DNA of 31,750 nt from Treponema sp. UBA4319 (GTDB lineage Bacteria > Spirochaetota > Spirochaetia > Treponematales > Treponemataceae), in NCBI GenBank assembly GCA_002393865.1, contig DGUD01000078.1, positions 1-31,750 of the forward strand, given 5' to 3'. Position 1 is the first letter of the stretch. Each line of letters begins with the position of its first letter. Under the pieces are notes generated by a model, which was given only the letters and a program-made list of their open reading frames with translations, searched no databases and was not told where the DNA came from. A program made the translations under genes and the position numbers. Of this stretch, positions 16,348-24,873 are shown one piece after another.

Positions 16348-17644
16348 CGAGCGCCTCCCTGACGGCCACGACGAGCCGCTGGTTTTCAGGAGCCGGGCGG
16401 ACTGCGATGCGGTAGTCGCAGGCACCAAGCCCGCGGAATCCTGCGCAGCTCCGCACGCATACATCTGCACGCCGCAGCTGCTCCGCGATGTTCCGGGGAG
16501 CAGTCCACAAAAGGAAATTTGCCTGCCCCGGATACACCGTGCAGGACAGTTTTCCGAGCTCCTCCGCAAGGAAATTCCTGCCCGCCTCCACAGCGGCAAG
16601 CGTCATTCCGAGGTAGGATTCATCCTGCAGCGCGGCAAGCCCCGCAAGCTGCGCGGCCTCAGACACGCTCCATTCAGGCTGGAGCTGCCGCATGCGAGCC
16701 AGGAGCATATCGCTGCCAAAGCCCCAGCCCAGGCGTATGCCGGGAATCGCATAGAGCTTTGTGGCGGCATCGATGACAAGTACATGCCTATATGATACCA
16801 GAAGCCTCCGCGCAGACAGCCGCTCAGCCCCGCGCACAAAGCCGAGGAAGCATTCGTCCACGACAAGGAATGTTCCCTGCTGCTCGCAGCGGCGCGCTAT
16901 CTCATGCAGCAGCTCCGGCTCCATGCATGTGCCGGTCGGATTATTCGGCTGGCAGAGGAATACCATATCGGGCTGCTTCTGGAGCAGCACAAAGAATTCC
17001 GTGGCAAAGCGCCCGCCAAAAGAAAATTGCTCCTCGCGACGCAGCGGGCAAAAGGCAAGCTCCGTGTGCCGGGCGGCAAGCGCGCGCTCATAGCCGGAAA
17101 AAGTCGGCGCAAGCAGCAGCGCGGTGCGGGGCGCAATCGCCGCGACGGCAAGCGCGATGAGCTCAGAAGCCCCATTCCCCACGCATATCATACCGGAAGG
17201 AAGCCCGTAGCGCCGGGAAAGCGCGGCGCGCAAAGCGGCGCAGTGATAGTCAGGATAACAGCTGCCGCGTTCCGCAAGGCCTGCAAGCGCGGCGCGGACA
17301 GTCCCAGGCATTCCAAGAGGGTTCACGCTCACGGAAAAATCAAGGGAATCAGCCCCTCCTGTTCCGCCATGAAACGGTTCTGGGATGGGAGCGGCTCCGG
17401 AAGCCGACGGCTTCAAAAGCCGCATAATCCGCTCATAGTTTTCCGGGCGGTGCGGGAACGTACAGCCGGTGCATTTTTTTATCACCGTCCCGTCCGGCTT
17501 CCTCACAAATTCAGGGGTTCCCGGACAGGGAATACGCCCGTACAACGGGCAATAGCAGAAAAGACAGTTAAAGTCAGAGAGCCCTTCGTGGCAAGGAAAA
17601 TAGCGGCATGCCCTGTTCTCAAAAAAACGATATGAATCTTCCAC
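16337..17644 (-). CDS. cobD: Cys-rich small domain fused to CobD-type threonine-phosphate decarboxylase
   Basis: The C-terminal part (about 95-435) is a PLP-dependent fold-type I enzyme that makes (R)-1-aminopropanol phosphate from threonine phosphate for CbiB. It shows QPNNPTG, VVDECFLGF and ATKLYAIPGIRLGW, with the PLP lysine at about 296. The first 80 residues are different: eight cysteines (13, 18, 27, 30, 32, 40, 58, 61) in RYFPCHEG, CLFCYCPLYG and CTGCTFPHRPENY. This matches the stand-alone cysteine-rich small domain that sits next to cobD in many clostridial cobalamin operons, and it probably binds metal. The GTG at 17644 has AGGAG 7 bases before it and lies 11 bases after cbiA. HisC is the main alternative for the enzyme part, but the operon favours CobD. 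Confidence 0.9.
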   Translation of the reverse strand: MEDSYRFFENRACRYFPCHEGLSDFNCLFCYCPLYGRIPCPGTPEFVRKPDGTVIKKCTGCTFPHRPENYERIMRLLKPSASGAAPIPEPFHGGTGGADSLDFSVSVNPLGMPGTVRAALAGLAERGSCYPDYHCAALRAALSRRYGLPSGMICVGNGASELIALAVAAIAPRTALLLAPTFSGYERALAARHTELAFCPLRREEQFSFGGRFATEFFVLLQKQPDMVFLCQPNNPTGTCMEPELLHEIARRCEQQGTFLVVDECFLGFVRGAERLSARRLLVSYRHVLVIDAATKLYAIPGIRLGWGFGSDMLLARMRQLQPEWSVSEAAQLAGLAALQDESYLGMTLAAVEAGRNFLAEELGKLSCTVYPGQANFLLWTAPRNIAEQLRRADVCVRSCAGFRGLGACDYRIAVRPAPENQRLVVAVREALGAC

Positions 17645-17655
17645 AGTCGGTCTCC

Positions 17656-19044
17656 TCACGGAATTCCTGCGTACAAGCGGCACTGAGCGGCAAAGGCAAT
17701 CGCAAGCGCAGGCTCAGAATAGTAATACAGATGCGGAAAGCCCGCCAGCATGGTGGAGCCAGCCTTCATGCAGTGCCATGACACGCAGCTCACCGGCTTG
17801 CGGGCGCTAAAGGCATCGCCGTTATCCGTGCTGTCAAAATAATGGAATTCATGCCCGCGCACACAAAGCGTTTTTGGGCACGCAAAAGCCATACCAGAAA
17901 ATTCCGCATAGCCGAAGCGCACGAGCTTTCCCTGATTGCTGCCTGCACCGGGCAGCGCCCCGACCATCGCACAGGCCGCGCCGTCGCCGGCGTACAGCGT
18001 CTCCTGCAAGTACAAGAAGCCACCGCATTCCGCCAGCACCGGCATTCCGCCTGCAATAGCCGCCTTCACGGACTGCCGGAACGCTGTATTGCGCGAAAGC
18101 TCCTGCGCGTGGAGCTCCGGATAGCCTCCCCCGAACACAAGCCCGTCAAGTGGCGGCAATGCGGTATCATGGAGCGGAGAAAACGGCAGAAGCTCGGCTC
18201 CGAGCTTGGCCAGCAGGCGAAGGTTGTCTTCGTAGTAAAAGCAAAAGGCCTCGTCCTGCGCAATACCCACGCGGAATTTTTTCCCTGTGGCGGCAGGAAG
18301 ACCCGCGCAGGATTCAGGTGTGGCGGCATGAAGCACAGGGGCATCCCTTGCCAGCTCAAGCAGGGCGGGAACATCGACGGTCGTCTCAAGGACTGCGGCG
18401 GCAGCATCAAGCTGCTCCCTGAACGACGCTATCTCCCCCGGAAGCAGCAGGCCGAGATGGCGGCTCTGCCACATAAATTCAGGACGCTTTGGCAGATAGC
18501 CATACACGCTGACGGGGGCAGCGGCCTCAATGGCGGCCTTGATGCGCGGATAGGCAGCGGCGGAAACACGGTTCAGGATAACGCCCCTGATATGGGCATG
18601 CTCCTCGTAGCTGCAGAATCCCTGCACGAGCGCCGCCACGGATTTCCCCATGCCTTCCGCAGAGACGACGAGCACCACCGGCACGTCAAGCGCATCCGCC
18701 AAATCGGCGCTTGAACCGGCAGCATCGATTCCCCCTGCGCCATCAAAGTAGCCCATCACCCCCTCTATGACGCTCAGGTCGGCAGCTGCCGCATGCTCTG
18801 CAAAGAGCGCGGCCGTCAGCTCCCTGCCGGTAAAGAAGGTATCAAGGTTGACAGAGGGAAGCCCCAGCACCTGCCGGTGAAAGAGCGGATCGATGTAATC
18901 GGGACCGCATTTGAAGGCCTGCACGCGCAGCTGCATGCGCTGCAGCAGACGGAGCAGCGCGCAGGTCACCAGCGTCTTGCCGCTAGCGCTCGCAGGTGCC
19001 GCGAGCATCAGGCGCGGAGCCGCACAGGAGCAGTTCGCCGTCAT
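17656..19044 (-). CDS. cbiA: Cobyrinate a,c-diamide synthase
   Basis: This glutamine-dependent amidotransferase amidates the a and c side chains of (cobalt) cobyrinic acid. The 462 residues fit the family. The N-terminal ATP-binding part has the P-loop PASASGKTLV (about 17-26) and KCGPDYIDPLFH. The C-terminal class I-like glutaminase part has VLAECGGFLYL, with the nucleophilic cysteine, and GHEFHYFDSTDN. The ATG has GGAGG 7 bases upstream and overlaps the previous stop by 4 bases. In the operon it precedes the CobD fusion. Confidence 0.96.
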   Translation of the reverse strand: MTANCSCAAPRLMLAAPASASGKTLVTCALLRLLQRMQLRVQAFKCGPDYIDPLFHRQVLGLPSVNLDTFFTGRELTAALFAEHAAAADLSVIEGVMGYFDGAGGIDAAGSSADLADALDVPVVLVVSAEGMGKSVAALVQGFCSYEEHAHIRGVILNRVSAAAYPRIKAAIEAAAPVSVYGYLPKRPEFMWQSRHLGLLLPGEIASFREQLDAAAAVLETTVDVPALLELARDAPVLHAATPESCAGLPAATGKKFRVGIAQDEAFCFYYEDNLRLLAKLGAELLPFSPLHDTALPPLDGLVFGGGYPELHAQELSRNTAFRQSVKAAIAGGMPVLAECGGFLYLQETLYAGDGAACAMVGALPGAGSNQGKLVRFGYAEFSGMAFACPKTLCVRGHEFHYFDSTDNGDAFSARKPVSCVSWHCMKAGSTMLAGFPHLYYYSEPALAIAFAAQCRLYAGIP

Positions 19045-21140
19045 AGCCAGGCCTCCGCAAGCATATCAGCCCCGCAAAGTCCGTCGTCCGCAATGCAGCG
19101 CCCGTCCCCCGTGCAGGAGACAAGGAATACCGGGGACTGGGCTTTCAGGGCATGATAGCTTCCGAGCGGCTCAACCCGGCTGACAGAAACTTGCACGGCA
19201 CTCACGTCCGTAAGCGGCAGCTGATGCAACAATTGTTGCATCAGAATAGCATTTTCAACAGTTATTGCAGAAAACACAATCCGTACCGAAGGATTCTTCG
19301 CGAGCACCGCGTGCACAATCTCCTTCAGTTTTCCGTCGCTTCCCCCGACAAACACGTGGCTGGGCGCCGGAAGCTCATCAAGTCCGTCCGGGGCCAGAGC
19401 CTGCACAAGCCGCACATTGTCAAGCGCAAAGTGCCCGATATTCTGCCGGATAAGGGCGCACGCGTCTGGATTCCGCTCCACCGCGTACACCATGCCCCCG
19501 GTACAGAGCCGTGCAGCCTCCACTGAAACGGAGCCTGTGCCAGCCCCGATATCGTAGAGCACGGCGTGTTCTGTCAGGCGGAGCGCACAGAGTATCAGCG
19601 CACGCGTCTCGCTTTTTGTCATGGGAATATGCGCCTGCCTGAGGAAAAGCCCGTCCGGAAGCCCCGGCACCAGAGGCTGCTGCCCGGCTGCGGCGTGCTC
19701 CAGAAGCAGCACGTAGAGACCATCGGCCTGCATGCTGCACAGCGCTTCGGGGCTGCAGCGCATTGTCTGCTCATCGGGAAGGCCGAGCTGGAAGCCGACA
19801 TGGACGCGAAGCTCCCCAAGCACGCTGTTCTGGCGGGCGGCACAGAGCTTTCTGCCAAGCAACCTGACATCCCGGCAATCAGAGACAAGCAGGAAGCAAG
19901 AGCGCTTAAACCGGAGTGTGCCCACAACATTGCAAAAACGCCCGTGGCTGCTCAGCAGCGTCCATTCCTGATAGGGAATCCCGATGCGCGAAGAAAAATA
20001 CGAGATAGTGGAGATTCCGCACAAGACCCGCAGCTTCCAGCCAGAGCGAAGGAACGCAGCCTTTTCTTTTTCCGCAAGAAAAGAAGCGGCACCGCTATAA
20101 AAGCCGCTGTCACCGGAAAAAAGAACAAGCGGATGGCTGCAGGACGGATGCCCGTCAAGATACGAACGCACTGCGTCCGGGCGGTAGGAGGGAACAAAAG
20201 CCGCTGTCCCGCGAAGCTCCTCCGGCATCACACGCGGCGAGGCAAACAGCACATCCGCTTCCGCGATGGCCCGGCTCACCTCGGCCGTGATGCACGCTGT
20301 TCCGCCGGGACCAATGCCAGCCAGCAGCAGGGTGCGCTGCCGCTCAGGCTCAAGCCCTATGCCATACAGCGATGAAAGCTCCGCGAGCAGCCCGGAAAAG
20401 GAAAAGGCCTTCTCTCCCTCAGGGACGAGCGCCTTCTCCGGGTTGCGGATAACGACGGCCGTTACCCCGCATCTCTCTGCGGCGGCGCGTTTTTCCTTAT
20501 AGCCGCCGGGCAGCCCGCTTTCTTTCGTCATCAGGAAAGATGCGCCGCATTCCTTCAGCTGGAGCTCATTCATCTCCTGGGAGAAAGGCCCCTGCATCGC
20601 GATAATATGGCGGCCTTTTATACCGCAGTCATTGCAAATCCTGATGCTCTCGGCTGTAGGCAGCACCCGAGCGAAAATCCTCGATGTATCATGCAACGCG
20701 GCGGCAATCGCAGGCAGCTCCTTGCTGCCCGTCGTCACAAGGACAGCGCCCTGCACGGAATCAAGATATGCGGCAGCATCCTGCACGGAATCAAAAAAAA
20801 CGGCATCCGCCCCCGGAAGCTCGTCCGTCCGGCGCGCAAGGCGGTAATACGCAAGCCCCTCTGCCCGGCAGGCGCGCCGTATCTCTCCGGACACCGTGAG
20901 CGCAAAGGGATGCGTCGCGTCCACAACACAGGCATAGGGCTGCATTCTGAATGCGCCGCACATGTCCTCATACCTCAGGCGCCCCTCGCAGACATGCAGG
21001 AGCGGATTGTCCGGCATCAGCGTCGCCCCGTACTCAGTCGCGACGCTCACCGTGCAGGGAATCTTTCGGGAGGCTAACCAGCAGGAGAGCTCTCTTCCTT
21101 CTGTTGTTCCTGCAAAAATATATATGGGGCGGACTGTCAC
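19041..21140 (-). CDS. cbiJET: CbiJ-CbiE-CbiT three-domain fusion
   Basis: One 699-residue chain carries three consecutive steps of corrin ring synthesis. Residues 1-255 are the CbiJ/CobK precorrin-6A reductase (IFAGTTEGRELS, DATHPFA, TTGSKELPA, AMQGPFSQEMN, TKESG). Residues 268-465 are the CbiE C5-methyltransferase (LLAGIGPGG, FSGDSGFYSG). Residues 500-690 are the CbiT C15-methyltransferase/decarboxylase (ALCALRLTEHAVLYDIGAGTGSVSVEAA, the SAM motif). CbiE-CbiT fusions (CobL) are well known; joining CbiJ in front is less usual. GTG start at 21140 with AAGGAGG 6 bases upstream and GTGA overlap with cbiH. An 8-T tract and a perfect 24-bp palindrome lie inside the gene. Confidence 0.94.
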   Translation of the reverse strand: MTVRPIYIFAGTTEGRELSCWLASRKIPCTVSVATEYGATLMPDNPLLHVCEGRLRYEDMCGAFRMQPYACVVDATHPFALTVSGEIRRACRAEGLAYYRLARRTDELPGADAVFFDSVQDAAAYLDSVQGAVLVTTGSKELPAIAAALHDTSRIFARVLPTAESIRICNDCGIKGRHIIAMQGPFSQEMNELQLKECGASFLMTKESGLPGGYKEKRAAAERCGVTAVVIRNPEKALVPEGEKAFSFSGLLAELSSLYGIGLEPERQRTLLLAGIGPGGTACITAEVSRAIAEADVLFASPRVMPEELRGTAAFVPSYRPDAVRSYLDGHPSCSHPLVLFSGDSGFYSGAASFLAEKEKAAFLRSGWKLRVLCGISTISYFSSRIGIPYQEWTLLSSHGRFCNVVGTLRFKRSCFLLVSDCRDVRLLGRKLCAARQNSVLGELRVHVGFQLGLPDEQTMRCSPEALCSMQADGLYVLLLEHAAAGQQPLVPGLPDGLFLRQAHIPMTKSETRALILCALRLTEHAVLYDIGAGTGSVSVEAARLCTGGMVYAVERNPDACALIRQNIGHFALDNVRLVQALAPDGLDELPAPSHVFVGGSDGKLKEIVHAVLAKNPSVRIVFSAITVENAILMQQLLHQLPLTDVSAVQVSVSRVEPLGSYHALKAQSPVFLVSCTGDGRCIADDGLCGADMLAEAWL
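19221..19244. repeat. Perfect 24-bp palindrome inside the CbiT coding part
   Basis: Half-site CTGATGCAACAA followed directly by its reverse complement, with no spacer. On the minus strand it encodes residues 633-640 (LMQQLLHQ) with the codons CAA CAA TTG TTG, where neighbouring genes mostly use CAG and CTG. Confidence 0.9.
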
Positions 21141-21895
21141 CGCAAGCCTCCTTCTGATACATAGCCTCGTGGCGTCACAAGTTTTCCTGCGACTATACGG
21201 CTCGTGCTGTTCCCGATGAACACGGTGGTGAACATATTCACTTCCTGCCCCTGCAATTCCCCCAGCGTGCAGATTGCAGAACGCTCGCCTTCCCGGCCGA
21301 TATGCTCCACGTAGCCGCAGGGTCTGTCTGGCGGCAGATATTCTAGCAGAACCGAACAGGCCTTGGCAAGATGGCGGGGACGGGCGCGGCTCGCAGGATT
21401 ATAGAGGACTATGCAGAAATCAGCTTGGGCGGCGGCACGGAGCCGGGCGGCAATTTTCTCCCACGGCGTAAGCATATCGCTCAGGCTGATGCAGGCAAAA
21501 TCATGCACCAAAGGAGCGCCCAGCAGCGCGGCGCCGCTCAGGGCAGCGCTCACGCCGGGCAGCACCTGCACGCGCACAGACGGCCACGCCGCCACCATCT
21601 CATACAGAAGCCCCGCCATGCCATATACACCGGCATCTCCACTGCACACAAACACAACCTTCCTGCCAGAAGCAGCGGTCTCCAGCGCAAGGCGGCAGCG
21701 CTCCTCCTCCTGACGCATCGGGGTCGTAAGCACTTCCTTTCCGGGAAAATAACGACATATCAAATCGGTATACACCTTATAGCCAACGATGACATCCGCG
21801 CCGGCAATCACATCGATTACCTCGCACGTCATCTGCCGAAGGCTTCCCGGCCCTATTCCCACAACAAAAAGTATCTGTTCCGCGTTTCCGGCCAT
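21137..21895 (-). CDS. cbiH: Cobalt-precorrin-3B C17-methyltransferase
   Basis: It methylates C17 and drives ring contraction in the anaerobic pathway. The 252 residues show the tetrapyrrole methylase fold: FVVGIGPGSLRQMT near the N-terminus, GYKVYTDL, CSGDAGVYGMAGLLYE, and VLPGVSAALSGAALLGAPLVHDF. The NSTSRIVAGKLVTPRGY end is typical of CbiH/CobJ. The ATG has GGAG 6 bases upstream, and a 9-base gap separates it from cbiG. A single domain is present, without the C-terminal extension found in some CbiH proteins. Confidence 0.96.
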   Translation of the reverse strand: MAGNAEQILFVVGIGPGSLRQMTCEVIDVIAGADVIVGYKVYTDLICRYFPGKEVLTTPMRQEEERCRLALETAASGRKVVFVCSGDAGVYGMAGLLYEMVAAWPSVRVQVLPGVSAALSGAALLGAPLVHDFACISLSDMLTPWEKIAARLRAAAQADFCIVLYNPASRARPRHLAKACSVLLEYLPPDRPCGYVEHIGREGERSAICTLGELQGQEVNMFTTVFIGNSTSRIVAGKLVTPRGYVSEGGLR

Positions 21896-21904
21896 TTTCC
21901 GCTC

Positions 21905-22960
21905 CTATGCAAGACTGATATGCACGTGCCGTATGCCCACGGCGGCGGTCATGCCGTCACGGGCAATCTTGCGCACAAGCAGGCGGCTGGCTCCGGCTGC
22001 GACTGCAGAGCGCTCGCATACATTGTCAACGCCGACGGTCTGCCGCACAAATTCCGAAGGAAGAAAGCTGCCCGGCACCGCACGCAATGTCTCCGCCGAA
22101 AAAAAGAGCGGAGGCACATGGTAAAAAGACGCAAGCTCCTTCACGGCAGGCTCATCAGCCTTTACGTCGATAGAGGTGATTGCGGCTATAGCCGCCGGGT
22201 GCAGCCCCTGCTCCTCAAGGACAGCGGCGACGAAATTCCTGAGGGACGCTGCGGGCGTATTCCGCTTGCAACCGACCCCCACAAGCAGACATGAAGGCAC
22301 AAGCTGCAAGAGGCCGCTTTCTGCGGCAGGAGAGATGCAAAAGAGCGCATCCCCAGCAGTACCGGCGGCCTCGTCATCCTCGGAAACAATCGAAAGCTCC
22401 GGAGGAACAGAGCCAACGGAGATGCAGTCCGCAAAATCTTCCGGCAGCAGGACAAAGCCCCTGCGATGCTTGAGCAGCGCGGCAGCAAAACGCTTGGCCT
22501 GCTCCATGCTGGAAATCGCGCAATGGTTCTTCCGAGCGCACACATCAACGGCAAAGAGGCCGTTCACATCGCTCGCGGTCGTAAGCACAGCAAGCCCCCC
22601 CGTCATACGGGCAAGCTGCCGCGCAAGCTCGTTGGCTCCGCCGATGTGACCGGACAGCAGGGGAACAACAAAGCGCCCCTTCTCATCAAGCACAAGCACG
22701 GCAGGGTCAGAACGCTTATCCTTCACAAAAGGAGCGATGCTGCGCACGGCAATACCGGCAGCACCTATGTAGACGAGCGCATTGCCGGACATAAAATGCT
22801 CCTGCACCCAGCCGCCCAAGGAGACAGCGGGAATGCCGCAGCCGCTCCGGGCAGCGCTGGAAACCGTAACGTCAAAGAGAATAGCCTCAAGCTGTGTCCT
22901 GAGCATTAGGGCAAGGCGCATGCCCTCCTGCGTGAACGCGATGATATGAATCTGCTTCAC
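21905..22960 (-). CDS. cbiG: Cobalt-precorrin-5A hydrolase
   Basis: It opens the delta-lactone of cobalt-precorrin-5A and releases acetaldehyde; this step is specific to the anaerobic route. The 351 residues contain the N-terminal domain (IIAFTQEGMRLA), the central block ALVYIGAAGIAVRSIAPFVKDKRSDPAVLVLDE with LLSGHIGGANELARQLA, and the C-terminal domain (LVGVGCKRNTPAASL, ITSIDVKADEPAV). The start is GTG at 22960, overlapping cbiF by 4 bases, with GGGAGG 10 bases upstream. Confidence 0.96.
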   Translation of the reverse strand: MKQIHIIAFTQEGMRLALMLRTQLEAILFDVTVSSAARSGCGIPAVSLGGWVQEHFMSGNALVYIGAAGIAVRSIAPFVKDKRSDPAVLVLDEKGRFVVPLLSGHIGGANELARQLARMTGGLAVLTTASDVNGLFAVDVCARKNHCAISSMEQAKRFAAALLKHRRGFVLLPEDFADCISVGSVPPELSIVSEDDEAAGTAGDALFCISPAAESGLLQLVPSCLLVGVGCKRNTPAASLRNFVAAVLEEQGLHPAAIAAITSIDVKADEPAVKELASFYHVPPLFFSAETLRAVPGSFLPSEFVRQTVGVDNVCERSAVAAGASRLLVRKIARDGMTAAVGIRHVHISLA

Positions 22961-23718
22961 GGCTCGGAAGCCTCCCTGAAGCCGGTAGCAAAGGAAGGGT
23001 CATATAGTTTTGAGCGCGCATAGTCCTTGTGCCCCACGACATCGCCGATGATAAACAGCGCCGTATTCCTGATACCGTGCGCGGCAGCAGTCTCCGCCAG
23101 CGTCCCGACCGTGCACGGGTACAGAGCCTCGTCTTTCCAGCTTGCCTTGTAGACGATGGCGGCAGACGTAGCGCCGCTGTATCCTGCGGCAAGAAGCTGT
23201 TCCTGCGCTGCGGCAGCCATACCGGCGCTCAGAAACAAAACCATAGTGGCGTGATGCGCCGCAAGGGATTCAAGCTTCTCTTTTTCGGGAACGGGTGTCC
23301 TTCCTTCCATCCTTGTCAGGATGACAGTCTGGGAGACGGAAGGAAGCGTGTATTCTATATGCAGTGAGGCGGCAGCGGCGCAGAACGAACTGACACCGGG
23401 CACGCTCTCATAGGGAATTTGCAGCGTGTCGAGGATGTCCATCTGCTCCCGTATAGCACCGAATAATGAAGGATCCCCGCTATGCAGGCGCACGGTCATT
23501 TTTCCGGCACGCTCGGCATGCTGTATGGCAGCCATCACCTCTTCCAGCGTCATTGCCGCGCTGTCAAAGAACTCGCAGCCCGGCCTGCATACATCAAGAA
23601 GCTCCTTGTTCACCAAGGAGCCCGCAAAGATAACGACATCCGCATCCTTCAGCCTCTGCTGCCCGCGGACAGTTATCAGATCCGCGGCTCCCGGACCGGC
23701 ACCGACAAAATACACCAT
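22957..23718 (-). CDS. cbiF: Cobalt-precorrin-4 C11-methyltransferase
   Basis: It transfers a SAM methyl group to C11. The 253 residues have the methylase signature VYFVGAGPGAADLITVRG at the N-terminus, then VIFAGSLVN, RLHSGDPSLFGAIREQMD and VPGVSSFCAAAASLHIEYTLP. These distinguish it from CbiH, CbiE and CbiL. GGAGG lies 8 bases before the ATG; the gap to cbiD is 3 bases. Confidence 0.96.
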   Translation of the reverse strand: MVYFVGAGPGAADLITVRGQQRLKDADVVIFAGSLVNKELLDVCRPGCEFFDSAAMTLEEVMAAIQHAERAGKMTVRLHSGDPSLFGAIREQMDILDTLQIPYESVPGVSSFCAAAASLHIEYTLPSVSQTVILTRMEGRTPVPEKEKLESLAAHHATMVLFLSAGMAAAAQEQLLAAGYSGATSAAIVYKASWKDEALYPCTVGTLAETAAAHGIRNTALFIIGDVVGHKDYARSKLYDPSFATGFREASEP

Positions 23719-23721
23719 AGC

Positions 23722-24873
23722 TCAGGCCTCCGTCTTCCGCGCACAGAACGAGCGGAATTCTTGCACATAGGCAGGCGCGTCGCTTGTCATGCCGAGCACG
23801 CCATGCACATTCGAAAATACGATGACAGCAATCCGCAGCCTGCCTTCGCCCCATTCCTGCATATTCAGGCGGATGCGCTCCGTCATATCGGCAAGGACAG
23901 CGGACGCGACTCCTGCCTCCTTGAGCACGCGGACAGCCTCATCCGTACTCACGCAGGCAAAAAGCTTCTGCGCGACAAGCGGAAAAGATTCCGCCGGGCA
24001 ATAACGCTTTGCGATGTCCGCAAGAATCTCCATGCGCCGGTCTCCGTAGCGGGAATGCGTGTTGCGGACACCGCCGGCAATCTTTACCAGCTTGCCGATA
24101 TGTCCGACGAAGAGCATGCGCGTGTATCCCTCGGCAACGGCAAGGGCAAGCGCATCCGCTACGAAGTTGGAGCATGCCACACAATCATCCATCGGAAGCC
24201 CGTAGTGCCCCAGCAGGAATTCTTTGCCATAATTGCCGGGAGCCATCAGCAGCAGCGGAACATTCTGAAGGCGCCGCACATGCAGCTCTATGCGGATTGT
24301 GTCCAGCAGCGCCTGCTCGCTCATCGGCTCCACAATGCCGCTCGTGCCGAGCACGGATATGCCCCCAACAATTCCCAGCTTAGGATTGAACGTCTTAGCG
24401 GCAAGCTCAGCCCCTTGGGGAATGGCAATGATGATTTCCGCGCTCGGACAATACGGCCGCACGGCATCCGCTATCATCCGGCGCGGAACCCGGTTTATCG
24501 CGGCGCTTCCGACAGGCTGATCAAGCCCCGGCAACGTAACGCGCCCCACCCCGCTTCCTCCGTCAATGCGAATCTGACCGTCGTTCGTACGGCGGACGGA
24601 GGCATACACATAGACACCGTCGGTCACGTCAGAGTCAGCGCCGGCATCCTTCTGCACCGCGCAGGACACAATGCCGTCGGCTTTTTTTATATGCTCAATC
24701 TCAAGATAAAGCACAATGCCCTTTGGCGTGCGCAGCGAGACATAGCGCACACTGTTTCCCGTCGCAAGCATCTGCGCGGCAGCACCGGCAGCCGCAGCCG
24801 CGCAGCTACCAGTCGTATAGCCGAACAAAGGCTGCTGCTGCTGCTTGAGCAATATAAAGCTCCGTTCCTTCAT
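23722..24873 (-). CDS. cbiD: Cobalt-precorrin-5B C1-methyltransferase
   Basis: It methylates C1 in the anaerobic pathway and is a marker for that route. The 383-residue length is typical. Visible motifs are FGYTTGSCAAAAAGAAAQML near the N-terminus, DVTDGVYVYASV, GGSGVGRVTLPGL, GGISVLGTSGIVEPMS, and LFVGHIGKLVKIAGGVRNTHSRYGDRR. The start is ATG with GGAAG 6 bases before it, and it overlaps the next operon gene, cbiC, by 4 bases at its other side. Confidence 0.97.
   Translation of the reverse strand: MKERSFILLKQQQQPLFGYTTGSCAAAAAGAAAQMLATGNSVRYVSLRTPKGIVLYLEIEHIKKADGIVSCAVQKDAGADSDVTDGVYVYASVRRTNDGQIRIDGGSGVGRVTLPGLDQPVGSAAINRVPRRMIADAVRPYCPSAEIIIAIPQGAELAAKTFNPKLGIVGGISVLGTSGIVEPMSEQALLDTIRIELHVRRLQNVPLLLMAPGNYGKEFLLGHYGLPMDDCVACSNFVADALALAVAEGYTRMLFVGHIGKLVKIAGGVRNTHSRYGDRRMEILADIAKRYCPAESFPLVAQKLFACVSTDEAVRVLKEAGVASAVLADMTERIRLNMQEWGEGRLRIAVIVFSNVHGVLGMTSDAPAYVQEFRSFCARKTEA

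Noticed and set aside
16348..16599. N-terminal extension of the cobT frame into cobD
   Set aside because: CobT homology begins at the GTG at 16347, which has AGGGAGG in front; the upstream part is out-of-frame cobD sequence.
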